From assembly GCF_051900425.1 (NCBI RefSeq), contig NZ_JBHZGK010000007.1, positions 62,001-126,000 on the forward strand: DNA of 64,000 nucleotides, in the 5' to 3' direction. Shown here one piece after another: positions 36,509-44,925 of the stretch. This DNA comes from Frateuria_A sp051900425. GTDB lineage: Bacteria > Pseudomonadota > Gammaproteobacteria > Xanthomonadales > Rhodanobacteraceae. A program made the translations under genes and the position numbers. The notes beneath the pieces were generated by a model. That model ran no database searches, was not told where the DNA came from, and saw nothing but the letters and a program-made list of their open reading frames with translations. How positions within the stretch are numbered: the first letter of the stretch is position 1; every line of letters begins with the position of its first letter.

Positions 36509-36539
36509 GGCCCGCGGTCAATCGCGGGCCGTCTTTTTT
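36509..36539 (+). terminator. Terminator after the TonB-dependent receptor gene
   Basis: GGCCCGCG-GTCAAT-CGCGGGCC followed by GTCTTTTTT is an eight-base GC stem with a six-T tail, starting 18 bases after the stop. lysA begins within 15 bases of the tail and may need partial read-through or its own promoter. Confidence 0.85.
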
Positions 36540-36552
36540 GGGCCCTCGCCCG

Positions 36553-37851
36553 ATGAACCCCATGAGCGTTCCCCCCCGGCACGACGACACCGCTACCGTG
36601 CCCGAACCGCAACCGACCTTCGACGGCGTCGACCTGCGCGCGCTGGCATCGCGCGTGGGCACGCCGCTGTACGCCTATTCCGCCCATGCGATCCGCCAGC
36701 GCATCGGCGAGCTCCAGTCCGCCCTGCGCGGCCTCGAAGCCACCATCTGCTACGCGGTCAAGGCCAACTCCAACCGCGCCATCCTCGAACTGATGGCCGC
36801 CGCCGGACTGGGTGCGGACATCGTCTCGGCCGGCGAACTGCAGCGGGCGCTGGCCGCCGGCATTGCCGCCGAGCGCATCGTGTTCTCCGGCGTCGGCAAG
36901 ACAGCCGAAGAGATCGATGCCTCGCTTGCCGCCGGCATCGCACGCTTCAACGTCGAGTCGCTGGACGAACTGCAGGCGATCGAGCGAGTCGCCGCCGCGC
37001 GGCACGTGGTCGCGAACGCCGCGGTGCGCATCAACCCCGACGTCGACGCGCTCACCCACGCCAAGATCTCCACCGGACGGGCCGAGAACAAGTTCGGCGT
37101 GAGCATCGCCGAGGCGCGCCGCTGGTTCGCCGAGCGGCGGCAGCTCGCGCACGTTCGGCTCGATGGCCTGCACGTGCACATCGGCTCGCAGATCCTCGAC
37201 CTCAAGCCCTTCCGGCTGGCGCTGCACCGCGTCGCCGCGTTCTGGCGCGAGCTGGTGCAGGCCGGCCACCCGATCGCCAGCATCGACGTCGGTGGCGGCC
37301 TGGGTGTGCGCTACCGCGCCGGGCACGACCAGCCGGTCACCGCCGCCGACTATGCCGGCGTGATCCGTGAAGCACTCGCCGGCTTCGACGGCCGCCTCTT
37401 GCTTGAACCGGGCCGCTACCTGGTCGCCGAGGCCGGCGTGCTGCTGACCCGCGTGCTGCGCATCAAGGAGGGCACCGAGCGCTCCTTCCTGGTGCTCGAC
37501 GCGGCGATGAACGACCTGCAGCGGCCGAGCCTGTACGACGCCTGGCACGACATCGTCCCCGTCGCGCCGGAGCCGCGACCGCCCGCCACCTACGACGTGG
37601 TCGGCCCGGTCTGCGAAACCGGCGATACCTTCGCACGCGCACGCGTTCTGCCGGCGTGCGAACCGGGCGACCTGCTCGCCATCCAGGGCACCGGTGCGTA
37701 CGGCGCCTCGATGGCCTCCACCTACAACTCGCGCCCGCTCGCCGCCGAGGTACTACTGGACGATGGCCGCTACGCGGTCATCCGGCGCCGGCAGACCCTG
37801 GAAGAGATGGTCGCCGGCGAGCAGTCGGCGCAGGATTGGGCCACGCCATGA
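36553..37851 (+). CDS. lysA: Diaminopimelate decarboxylase
   Basis: This PLP enzyme of fold type III converts meso-DAP to L-lysine. The 432-residue protein has the PLP lysine in ATICYAVKANSNRAI near residue 60, HVHIGSQILDLKPF near 215, the glycine loop SIDVGGGLGVRY, LLEPGRYLVA and the DAP-specific GPVCETGDTFAR with the active-site cysteine near 355. The ATG at 36553 is chosen; 36562 is an alternative. The gene is free-standing, whereas many Xanthomonadales carry DAP decarboxylase fused to aspartokinase as far as I recall. Between a TonB receptor and peptidases it may recycle DAP from murein. Confidence 0.93.
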   Translation: MNPMSVPPRHDDTATVPEPQPTFDGVDLRALASRVGTPLYAYSAHAIRQRIGELQSALRGLEATICYAVKANSNRAILELMAAAGLGADIVSAGELQRALAAGIAAERIVFSGVGKTAEEIDASLAAGIARFNVESLDELQAIERVAAARHVVANAAVRINPDVDALTHAKISTGRAENKFGVSIAEARRWFAERRQLAHVRLDGLHVHIGSQILDLKPFRLALHRVAAFWRELVQAGHPIASIDVGGGLGVRYRAGHDQPVTAADYAGVIREALAGFDGRLLLEPGRYLVAEAGVLLTRVLRIKEGTERSFLVLDAAMNDLQRPSLYDAWHDIVPVAPEPRPPATYDVVGPVCETGDTFARARVLPACEPGDLLAIQGTGAYGASMASTYNSRPLAAEVLLDDGRYAVIRRRQTLEEMVAGEQSAQDWATP

Positions 37852-37866
37852 GGACACCCGCCGCCA

Positions 37867-39075
37867 ATGCGTAGACTTGCCCGCCTTGCCCTGTTCGCCC
37901 TGCCACTCGCCGCCGCGCTTCCCGCGCAAGCGCAGCAGGACCCTCCGATCACCATCGACACCCACGTCGATATCCCGTTCACCTACATGCGCGAGCCGCG
38001 CTTCGACGTCGGCCACGACACGCCGCTGCTGGTGGACCTGGGCAAGATGCGGCACGGCGGCCTCGATGCCGCCTTCTTCGTGATCTGGGTGCCGCAGCAC
38101 AAGCTCGATGCCGACGGTTACGCCAAGGCCGTCGACCAGGCCGAGGAAAAGTACGAGGCGATCGGCCGCATGCTGATGATGTACCCGGACCGCATCCGCC
38201 TGGCCACCTCGCCCGGGGCGGCACTGGCGAACCGCAAGGCCGGCCTGCTCTCGGCGATGATCGGCATCGAGAACGCCTATTCGCTGGGCCACGACCTGCA
38301 CCGGCTGGACGCCGCCTACGACCGCGGCGCGCGCTATGTCGGGCTGGTGCACGTAGGCAACAACGACCTATGCACCAGCTCGATGCCCGATACCGAGCAC
38401 GGCGAGCCGGCAATGAACAGCAAGGGCGACCACGGCATGACCGACTTCGGCCGGCAGGTGGTGGCGCGCGCCAACGCACTGGGCATGATGGTCGACGTCT
38501 CGCACGCCTCCGACGCCTGCGTGCGCGACGTGCTGGTCGCCTCGACGGCGCCGGTGATCGCCTCGCACTCCGGCGCCCGCGCCCTGCTCGACCATCCGCG
38601 CAACCTGCCCGACGACCTGCTGCGCGCCATCGCGGCCAGGGGCGGCGTGATCCAGGCGGTGGCCTACAAGGAATTCCTCAAGCACGACCCGGGCCGCGAG
38701 GCGGCGGAGAAGAAGCTGCAGGCCGAAGTGGCGCACCAGGCCGGCGACAAGGAATACGACAGCGACAAGCACGACTACCTGCCGGCGATGGCCGCGGGCA
38801 TGGCGAAGATCCAGCAGCAGTTCCCGCTGCCCACGGTCGAAGACTACGTCAGGCAGATCCGCCACATCGCCGACGTCGCCGGCATCGACCACGTCGGCAT
38901 TGCCTCCGACTTCGACGGCGGCGGCGGCATCACCGGGTGGAAGGACGCCAGCGAGACGCGCAACGTCACCGCTGCGCTGCGTCGCGCCGGCTTCAGCGAC
39001 GCGGACATCGCCAAGATCTGGGGCGGCAACCTGCTGCGCGTGTGGCGCGAGGTGGAGCGCGATGCGCAGCGCTGA
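37867..39075 (+). CDS. Membrane (renal-type) dipeptidase, peptidase family M19
   Basis: A 402-residue exported zinc dipeptidase. Signal peptide: RLALFALPLAAALPAQAQ. The metal ligands are His and Asp in ITIDTHVDIPFTYM (HxD), Glu in AMIGIENAYSLG near residue 138, His in MMVDVSHASDACV and IASHSGARAL and Asp in HVGIASDFDGGGG near 345. M19 enzymes cleave dipeptides, often with a D-residue at the C-terminus. That fits products such as L-Ala-L-Glu or X-D-Ala. It begins 15 bases after the lysA stop and should be co-transcribed. Confidence 0.92.
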   Translation: MRRLARLALFALPLAAALPAQAQQDPPITIDTHVDIPFTYMREPRFDVGHDTPLLVDLGKMRHGGLDAAFFVIWVPQHKLDADGYAKAVDQAEEKYEAIGRMLMMYPDRIRLATSPGAALANRKAGLLSAMIGIENAYSLGHDLHRLDAAYDRGARYVGLVHVGNNDLCTSSMPDTEHGEPAMNSKGDHGMTDFGRQVVARANALGMMVDVSHASDACVRDVLVASTAPVIASHSGARALLDHPRNLPDDLLRAIAARGGVIQAVAYKEFLKHDPGREAAEKKLQAEVAHQAGDKEYDSDKHDYLPAMAAGMAKIQQQFPLPTVEDYVRQIRHIADVAGIDHVGIASDFDGGGGITGWKDASETRNVTAALRRAGFSDADIAKIWGGNLLRVWREVERDAQR

Positions 39076-39181
39076 CCTTCTCCCTCCCCTGCAACCCGGG
39101 GGAAGGCTGGGGAGGGGTGCTTTTCGCTCCGGGCAAGCGACCCCCTCCCGATCTCTCCCTGCGAGCAGCGGCAGGAGCCGG
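39076..39181. repeat. GC-rich hairpin repeats between dipeptidase and serine hydrolase genes
   Basis: CTCCCTCCCCTGCAACCCGGGGGAAGGCTGGGGAGGGG and CCCCCTCCCGATCTCTCCCTGCGAGCAGCGGCAGGAG resemble the repeat arms flanking the homopolymer at 24.9 kb. The end of the second repeat provides the AGGAG ribosome site of the next gene. Confidence 0.5.
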
Positions 39182-40720
39182 ATGCGCCTCGGCTTCTGCC
39201 TCGCGCTCTGGCTCGTCGCTGCCCATGCGACCGCCCGGCCGGCCAACCCTGCCTACGACCCCATCGTCGATGCCGTCGTCGCCCGCTACCACCTGCCTGG
39301 CATCGCCGTGGGCGTGATCGAGAACGGCCGGATCGTCTACACCGCCACCCGCGGCGAGACGGTGGCGGGCTCCGGCCAGCCGATCACCCCGCAAACGCTG
39401 TTCAAGATCGCCTCCAACAGCAAGGCGATGACCACCGCGCTGCTCGGCCGCCTGGTCGACCAGGGCAAGCTCGCCTGGGACGACCCGGTCACGAAATACC
39501 TGCCCGACTTCCGCATGGCCGACCCGTGGGTCACCAAACACATGCGCGTGGCCGACCTGCTCACCCACTCCAGCGGCCTGCCCGAAGGCGGCGGCGACCT
39601 GATGCTGTGGCCCGAGCCCAATGCCTTCACGCGGGCGGACATCATCCACGGCCTACGCTACATCGAGCCGGGCTACAGCTTCCGCTCGCAGTACCAGTAC
39701 GACAACCTGCTCTATGTGGTCGCCGGCGAAGTCGCCGCGGCCGCCGGCGGCGCACCCTACGAAACGCTGATGCATCGCGAGGTGTTCGCGCCGCTGGGCC
39801 TGTCGCGCTGCCAGGTCGGCCGCTGGAGCCGCGACGCCGTAGGCAACGTCGCCCAGCCGCACTACCCGAAGGACGGCCACAACCTGCCGATGCGCCAGGA
39901 CGGGCCGACCATCCCGGCGATCACCTCCGATCCGGCCGGCGGCATCCGCTGCGACCTCACCGACATGCTGAGCTGGGCGAAGAACTGGCTCGTGCCCACG
40001 CCGGCGCAACTGAAGTGGCTCTCCTCCACCCAGCGCCAGGAGCTGCAGTCGCCGCACATGCTGATCCCCGTATCCAACCAGCGCCGCGCCTGGGACCACA
40101 CCCACGTGATGGCCTACGGCTACGGCTGGCGCATGGCCGACGTCGACGGGGAGTGGGTGGTCTGGCACACCGGCACGCTCGGCGGCATGTACTCGATGCT
40201 GGCGCTATTGCCGGATCGCCGGAGCGGCTTCGTCTTCATGATCAATGGCGAGGCCGAGGACGCACGCACCGTGCTGGGCGAGGTGCTGACCAAGCACTTC
40301 ACCGCGCCGGATGACGGCCATGGCGTGGACTGGTACGCCGACGCGCTCGATCACGAGGCGGCGGAACGCCCGGCCGCAGCGCGCCCACCGGATACCGCCG
40401 CGGCCACCACGGTGGCGCCGGGCGCCTTCGTCTGGCGTGGCCGCTACCGCGATCCATGGTTCGGCGAGATCACGCTGTGCCCGCGCGGGGACCGCGTGGA
40501 ATGGGTCTCGCGCAAGTCGCCGAACATGCACGGCACCGTCAAGCAACTGGGCCAGCGCTACCTGGTGCACTGGGACGACCCGGCGGTGGACCTCGACGCC
40601 TGGCTCGACCCGCACGCCGGCTCGCCGCCCACCCTCACCATGGCCAAACTCGACCCGCTGGGCGACTTCAGCTCGGACTACGAAGACCTGCACTTCCAGC
40701 GCACCGGAGACTGCCCATGA
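39182..40720 (+). CDS. Serine beta-lactamase-like hydrolase with C-terminal DUF3471-like domain
   Basis: A 512-residue exported penicillin-binding-protein-fold hydrolase. The short signal peptide is LGFCLALWLVAAHATA. Motif 1 SxxK is SNSKAMT near residue 75, motif 2 YxN is YQYDNLLYV near 170 and motif 3 is HTGTLGG near 320 in place of KTG. The last about 120 residues form a separate small domain as in DUF3471 proteins. Such enzymes are D-aminopeptidases, DD-peptidases or esterases, rarely true beta-lactamases. The AGGAG ribosome site supports ATG 39182. The stop overlaps the vanX-type start (ATGA), which ties the two to D-Ala-containing peptides. Confidence 0.87.
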   Translation: MRLGFCLALWLVAAHATARPANPAYDPIVDAVVARYHLPGIAVGVIENGRIVYTATRGETVAGSGQPITPQTLFKIASNSKAMTTALLGRLVDQGKLAWDDPVTKYLPDFRMADPWVTKHMRVADLLTHSSGLPEGGGDLMLWPEPNAFTRADIIHGLRYIEPGYSFRSQYQYDNLLYVVAGEVAAAAGGAPYETLMHREVFAPLGLSRCQVGRWSRDAVGNVAQPHYPKDGHNLPMRQDGPTIPAITSDPAGGIRCDLTDMLSWAKNWLVPTPAQLKWLSSTQRQELQSPHMLIPVSNQRRAWDHTHVMAYGYGWRMADVDGEWVVWHTGTLGGMYSMLALLPDRRSGFVFMINGEAEDARTVLGEVLTKHFTAPDDGHGVDWYADALDHEAAERPAAARPPDTAAATTVAPGAFVWRGRYRDPWFGEITLCPRGDRVEWVSRKSPNMHGTVKQLGQRYLVHWDDPAVDLDAWLDPHAGSPPTLTMAKLDPLGDFSSDYEDLHFQRTGDCP

Positions 40721-41433
40721 GCCGGAAAACCCCGCTCGCCATGGCGTGCGCACTGGCGCTGGCGATACCCGCGCTCGCCAAGGACGCCGTCACGCTCTCC
40801 CCTGCCCAAACCGCCGCCGCAGCCGACCTGGTCGACATCCGCACACTCGTCCCCGATATCGCCGAGGACATCAGGTACGCCGGCCACGACAACTTCGTCG
40901 GCGCGCCGGTGGACGGCTACCTCGCACCCAAGTGCCTGCTCAAGCGCCCGGTCGCCGAAGCGCTGGCCCGGGTCGAGCACGACCTGCGCGCGACGCACCA
41001 GCGCCTGAAACTGTGGGATTGCTACCGCCCGGCGCGCGCCGTGGCGCACTTCGTGCGCTGGGCGCACGACCTGTCCGACCAGCGCACCAAGGCCGTGCAC
41101 TACCCGCGGCTGGACAAGCGCGTGCTGCTGGGCGACTACATCGCGCCGGTCTCCGGGCACAGTCGCGGCGGCACGGCCGACCTCACGATGGAGCAGTGCG
41201 ATACCCGCGGCGACCGCTGCAAGGAACTGGACATGGGCACGCACTTCGACTTCTTCGACGTGCGGGCACATACCGACGCCCCGGACGTCACGCCACAGGA
41301 ACACGCCAACCGGCTGCGCCTGCGCGCGGCGATGGAGCGCGAAGGATTCAAGAACTATCCGCTGGAGTGGTGGCACTACACCTGGGCCGACGAGCCCACG
41401 CCGCACACGATCTACGACGTGCCGGTGAAGTGA
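40717..41433 (+). CDS. D-alanyl-D-alanine dipeptidase (VanX/DdpX family)
   Basis: A 238-residue exported M15D zinc peptidase with signal peptide (PLAMACALALAIPALA). Zinc-ligand motifs are SGHSRGGTADLTM (SxHxxGxAxD) near residue 148 and PLEWWHYTW (ExxH) near 218. CYRPARAV carries the arginine that positions the substrate. As a non-resistance homologue (DdpX/PcgL-like) it would hydrolyse D-Ala-D-Ala from cell-wall turnover for use as nutrient. Glycopeptide resistance is unlikely, since no vanH or vanA homologue is near. Its ATG overlaps the preceding stop. Confidence 0.92.
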   Translation: MSRKTPLAMACALALAIPALAKDAVTLSPAQTAAAADLVDIRTLVPDIAEDIRYAGHDNFVGAPVDGYLAPKCLLKRPVAEALARVEHDLRATHQRLKLWDCYRPARAVAHFVRWAHDLSDQRTKAVHYPRLDKRVLLGDYIAPVSGHSRGGTADLTMEQCDTRGDRCKELDMGTHFDFFDVRAHTDAPDVTPQEHANRLRLRAAMEREGFKNYPLEWWHYTWADEPTPHTIYDVPVK

Positions 41434-41590
41434 TGCCTGCCGCACGGCATACGACCGAACCCCTCTCCCGTCGGAAGAGGGTGCCGATGGGCGGCTGAGC
41501 GTTCAGGCGCAGCGAGCACTCGCTGGCCGAACCCCCTGCCCGGCCCCTCTCCCGCAGGAGGGGGCTTGAGTTCCACGACGGAGTAAGACC
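41434..41590. repeat. Intergenic hairpin repeats
   Basis: GAACCCCTCTCCCGTCGGAAGAGGGTGCC (41458-41486) and CCCCTCTCCCGCAGGAGGGGGC (41544-41567) are inverted repeats of the CCCTCTCCC family. No gene is visible. Confidence 0.5.
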
Positions 41591-42652
41591 ATGCGCCTTG
41601 CCCTGCTTTTCGCCTCGATCTTCCTCGCCGGCCCGGTGCATGCCGCCGACGCCGTGCAGAACGCCGACCGCCTGATGCAGAAGTACCAGGGGGACGTCCC
41701 CGGCGCCGCCCTGCTCGTGCTCAAGGACGGCAAGCCGCTAGTGCGCAAGGGGTACGGCCTGGCCAACCTCGAGCAGCACGCGCAAGTCACGCCGGACACC
41801 AACTTCCGCCTCGCCTCGGTCACCAAGCAATTCACCGCGGCGGCCATCCTGCTGCTGGCCGAGGACGGCAAGCTCAAGCTCGACGATTCCATCCGCCACT
41901 GGCTGCCCTCGCTGCCGGCCACGACCGACAAGGTGACCCTGCGCCAGCTGCTCGACCACACCGGCGGCCTGATCGACTACGAGGACCTGATCCCGCCGGC
42001 GCAGACCAGCCAGGTGAGCGACCAGGACGTGCTGCGCCTGCTCTCGGCGACGCCGCGCGGTTACTTCGCGCCGGGCAGCGCCTACCGCTACAGCAATTCC
42101 GGTTATGTGCTGCTGGGACTGGTAGTGGAGAAAGCCTCAGGCAGGACGCTGCAGGACTTCCTGAAGCAGCGCATCTTCACCCCGCTGCACATGGATCACA
42201 CCCTGCTCTACGTGCACGACGACCCCACACCCGACAAGAGCAGGGTGCCCAACCGCGCCTATGGCTACAGCCAGATCGACGGCCACTGGCAGCGCACCGA
42301 CCAGAGCGTCACCTCGGCCACGCGCGGCGATGGCGGGATCTACTCCAGCATCGACGACCTCGCCAGGTGGGACGCCGCGCTCTACGACGACCGCCTGCTC
42401 GGCGACGCCTCGCGCAAGGCCGCCTTCAGCCCGTACGCCAAGGTCACCGGCGAGCCCTACGAAGCGGACTACGGCTACGGCTGGCGCATCACCGGCGACA
42501 CGCTGTGGCACTCCGGCGAAAGCATCGGCTTCCGCAACGTGATCGTGCGCTGGCCGAAGCAGCACCTGACCGTGATCCTGCTCAGCAACCGCAACGAGCC
42601 GGAGCCGTACCAGACCGTGCTCAAGATCGCGCAGACGTTCCTGCAGGAATGA
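41591..42652 (+). CDS. Serine beta-lactamase-like hydrolase (class C/DD-peptidase fold)
   Basis: A 353-residue exported hydrolase. The signal peptide is LALLFASIFLAGPVHAA. Motif 1 SxxK is in FRLASVTKQFTAAA near residue 76, motif 2 is RYSNSGYVLLG near 160 and motif 3 is WHSGESIGF near 310. LRQLLDHTGGLIDY is the typical second-domain segment. It is distinct from the longer hydrolase at 39182, lacks the extra domain and probably acts on other D-peptides or esters. The 3' end of this gene is repeated in degraded form at 42836-42941. Confidence 0.88.
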   Translation: MRLALLFASIFLAGPVHAADAVQNADRLMQKYQGDVPGAALLVLKDGKPLVRKGYGLANLEQHAQVTPDTNFRLASVTKQFTAAAILLLAEDGKLKLDDSIRHWLPSLPATTDKVTLRQLLDHTGGLIDYEDLIPPAQTSQVSDQDVLRLLSATPRGYFAPGSAYRYSNSGYVLLGLVVEKASGRTLQDFLKQRIFTPLHMDHTLLYVHDDPTPDKSRVPNRAYGYSQIDGHWQRTDQSVTSATRGDGGIYSSIDDLARWDAALYDDRLLGDASRKAAFSPYAKVTGEPYEADYGYGWRITGDTLWHSGESIGFRNVIVRWPKQHLTVILLSNRNEPEPYQTVLKIAQTFLQE

Positions 42653-42668
42653 CCCATGCAGGCCTCCT

Positions 42669-42812
42669 GTAGGAGCGCACCTGTGCGCGACCGTGATGTC
42701 CGCGGTCGCGCACAGGTGCGCTCCTACAGGGTTCGTCACGTGCGTCAGCCCGCCCAGTAGGAGCGCCCTTGGGCGCGACAAGAATGGCGGTCGCGCCCGA
42801 GGGCGCTCCTAC
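42669..42812. repeat. Pair of REP elements, copy A
   Basis: Two hairpins stand in tandem. The first (42669-42727) is GTAGGAGCGCACCTGTGCGCGACC paired with GGTCGCGCACAGGTGCGCTCCTAC. The second (42757-42812) is GTAGGAGCGCCCTTGGGCGCGAC paired with GTCGCGCCCGAGGGCGCTCCTAC. Both share the GTAGGAGCGC ends. Confidence 0.88.
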
Positions 42813-42835
42813 AGCAGCGCGAGCTGCTGCGGTTT

Positions 42836-42941
42836 ATCGTGCGCTGGCCGAAACCGAACCTGATCGTGCCTGCCAAGCACAGCAACGAGCGCGAGCGCGC
42901 TGGACGGTGGCGAGATCGCGCAGCCGTTCCTGCGGGAATGA
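42836..42941 (+). pseudogene. Degenerate second copy of the serine hydrolase 3' end
   Basis: ATCGTGCGCTGGCCGAA at 42836 matches 42542 in the intact gene, and CCTGCGGGAATGACCCATGCAGGCCTCC at 42930 onward matches the true gene end around 42641-42665. Between them the copy keeps AACCTGATCGTG, AGCAACGAGC and GAGATCGCGCAG but has substitutions and frameshifts, so it encodes nothing coherent. It is a remnant of a tandem duplication or of a lost paralogue. A short recD-like tail (42809-42835, minus strand, residues PQQLALL-stop) precedes it. Confidence 0.75.
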
Positions 42942-42957
42942 CCCATGCAGGCCTCCT

Positions 42958-43096
42958 GTAGGCACCTGTGCGCGACCGTGATGTCCGCGGTCGCGCACAG
43001 GTGCGCTCCTACAGGGTTCGTCACGCGCGTCAGCCCGCCCAGTAGAGCGCCCTTGGGCGCGACAAGAATGGCGCTCGCGCCCGAGGGCGCTCCTAC
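42958..43096. repeat. Pair of REP elements, copy B
   Basis: A near-copy of the 42669-42812 pair with small deletions: GTAGGCACCTG instead of GTAGGAGCGCACCTG at 42958 and GTAGAGCGCCC instead of GTAGGAGCGCCC at 43042. The right arm of the second element contains the recD stop codon. Confidence 0.88.
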
Positions 43097-44925
43097 AGCA
43101 GCGCGAGTTGCTGCGGCGCCTCGACGGGAGCCGCGCCCGCCAGCCGATCGGCCAGTCCGCCGGCGCGCCGCACCGGGCGCGCCAGCGCCGCGTCCAGCGC
43201 GGCCTCGGACGACCACAGCAAGGCCGTCTTCTTCGCCCGGGATAACCCGGTGTAGAGCAACTGCCGCGAAAGGATGCGGCTCTCGGGGTCCGGCGGCAGC
43301 AGCACGGCGACCTGGTCGTACTCCGAGCCTTGGCTCTTGTGGATGGTGATCGCGAAGGCGCCTTCGTGCGCCGGCAGCATGCCGGGCGCGAAGCTGCGTG
43401 CGCCCGGCTGCCCGTCGGCCGTGGTGGTTTCGAACCACACCCGCAGCGCGCCGTCGGCGTCGGCCAGGCACAGGCCCACGTCGCCGTTGTACAGCCGCGT
43501 GGCGTAGTCGTTGCGCGTCACCAGCACGGCGCGGCCCGGGTACCACACACGATCCTCCGGCACACCCCAGGCCTGCTTGAGCTGCTGTTCGATCCAGCCG
43601 TTGAGTGCCAGTGCGCCGAAGCCGTCCTCGCGCAGCGCGCACAGCAACTGGCGCCGCGCCAGGGCGTGCAGCGCCTGCAGCGCGAGGGTGCTGCGCTCGG
43701 CGCCGGCTTCCTCCCGCCCGGCGTGGTGAGGAGGAAGGACGGGACGGATCGGCAGGCGCCCCAGCTCCCCGGTCCAGCGGAGCAGTTCGCGCCGCAGCTG
43801 CGTCGTGTCATCGACCCGGGCCCACTGCGCATGCTCGCCAGCCTGCGTCACGGTCCCCCGTAGCGCAGCCGGATCGCCGGCGCGCACGGCGCGGTTGACC
43901 GGCACCAGCTGCTGCCCGGCGCGGAAGCTGTGTTCGAGTCGAACGATATCGGGCGCGCCTTCGGCCTCCATGACCGCCACCACGTCCATCAGTACCGAGC
44001 CGGCCGCGACCGAGGTGAGCTGGTCGGCATCGCCCACCAGCACCAGCGTCGCATCCGGGCGCACCGCTTCCAGCAGCGCGCGCAGCAGCGCCAGGTCGAT
44101 CATCGAGGCTTCGTCGACCACCACGATGTCCGCTGCCAGCGGGCGCGCGGCGTCGCGCCCGAACCGGTTGCGGCGCGGATCGTAGGCGAGCATGCGGTGC
44201 AGGGTGAGCGCCTCGCTGTCCGGGATGCGTTCCAGCCGTGGCCTCCACGCTTCGGACAGCGAGACCTGCAGCGCCTGCTTGCCCTGCCGCAGCGATTGCA
44301 CCAGCCGTTGCGCCGCCTTGCCGGTGGGCGCCCCGACCTGGATGGTCGGCGCCTTGCCGTGCTCGAGATGCTGCAGCATCAGCAGCATGCGCAGCACCGT
44401 GGTGGTCTTGCCGGTGCCCGGGCCGCCAGTGAGCACGAACAGCTTGCGCCCGCCGACCTGCGCCACCGCCGCGCGCTGGCGCCCGACCGCTTCGCTGCGC
44501 ACGCCGCCGAACAGCTCGTCCACCGTGGCCTCATCCACGGCGACCCGGCTGCCCGCGTCGCGGCGCGTGCGCAATTGCCGGGCCACCGCGACTTCGTCGG
44601 CGTGGTTGCGCCACAGGTAGAAGCGGTCGTGCGCGTCGAGCACGAACGGCGCGGGTGCGTCGCCGTCGCTCACCAGCGGGTCGCTGCGCACGGCAGCCCG
44701 TTCCTCGGGCGAAAGCATCGGCGCGCCGTGGCGCCCGGCCTGTTCGCCGGCCAGTGGCAGCGCGGTGTCCCCCTCGCCGTCGGCGAAGCTGGTCCAGGCC
44801 GCCAGCCTCGCCACCTGAGGCGAGCCGCCGTGCGCCAGCGTCCAGCGCAGCAGCGCACGATCGAGCGGTCGCCAGGGCGTATCGGCCATTTCCGCGGGCG
44901 CGCGCTGGAAACGGTAGGCGCTCAT
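43093..44925 (-). CDS. recD: Exodeoxyribonuclease V subunit alpha RecD
   Basis: RecD is the 5'-3' helicase motor of RecBCD. The 610-residue protein (E. coli 608) has Walker A LTGGPGTGKTTTVLRML near residue 170, PTGKAAQRL, the DEAD-like VVVDEASMIDLALL, VLVGDADQLTSVAAGSVL, FAITIHKSQGSEYDQV and LLYTGLSRAKK (motif VI). The ATG overlaps the recB stop (ATGA). It is the last gene of recC-recB-recD. Its last codons lie in the duplicated segment, so a REP arm forms the immediate 3' end. Confidence 0.96.
   Translation of the reverse strand: MSAYRFQRAPAEMADTPWRPLDRALLRWTLAHGGSPQVARLAAWTSFADGEGDTALPLAGEQAGRHGAPMLSPEERAAVRSDPLVSDGDAPAPFVLDAHDRFYLWRNHADEVAVARQLRTRRDAGSRVAVDEATVDELFGGVRSEAVGRQRAAVAQVGGRKLFVLTGGPGTGKTTTVLRMLLMLQHLEHGKAPTIQVGAPTGKAAQRLVQSLRQGKQALQVSLSEAWRPRLERIPDSEALTLHRMLAYDPRRNRFGRDAARPLAADIVVVDEASMIDLALLRALLEAVRPDATLVLVGDADQLTSVAAGSVLMDVVAVMEAEGAPDIVRLEHSFRAGQQLVPVNRAVRAGDPAALRGTVTQAGEHAQWARVDDTTQLRRELLRWTGELGRLPIRPVLPPHHAGREEAGAERSTLALQALHALARRQLLCALREDGFGALALNGWIEQQLKQAWGVPEDRVWYPGRAVLVTRNDYATRLYNGDVGLCLADADGALRVWFETTTADGQPGARSFAPGMLPAHEGAFAITIHKSQGSEYDQVAVLLPPDPESRILSRQLLYTGLSRAKKTALLWSSEAALDAALARPVRRAGGLADRLAGAAPVEAPQQLALL

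Noticed and set aside
40717..41433. Vancomycin resistance
   Set aside because: The VanX-type dipeptidase stands without vanH, vanA or vanS/R genes, is exported and lies among peptide-catabolic genes, so nutrient use is more plausible.
39182..42652. True beta-lactamases conferring resistance
   Set aside because: Both serine hydrolases have HTG/HSG in place of KTG and the general esterase/DD-peptidase layout; nothing indicates antibiotic hydrolysis.
42669..43096. A CRISPR-like series of repeats
   Set aside because: The repeats are four long inverted hairpins of two types in a tandem duplication, without uniform spacers and without cas genes.
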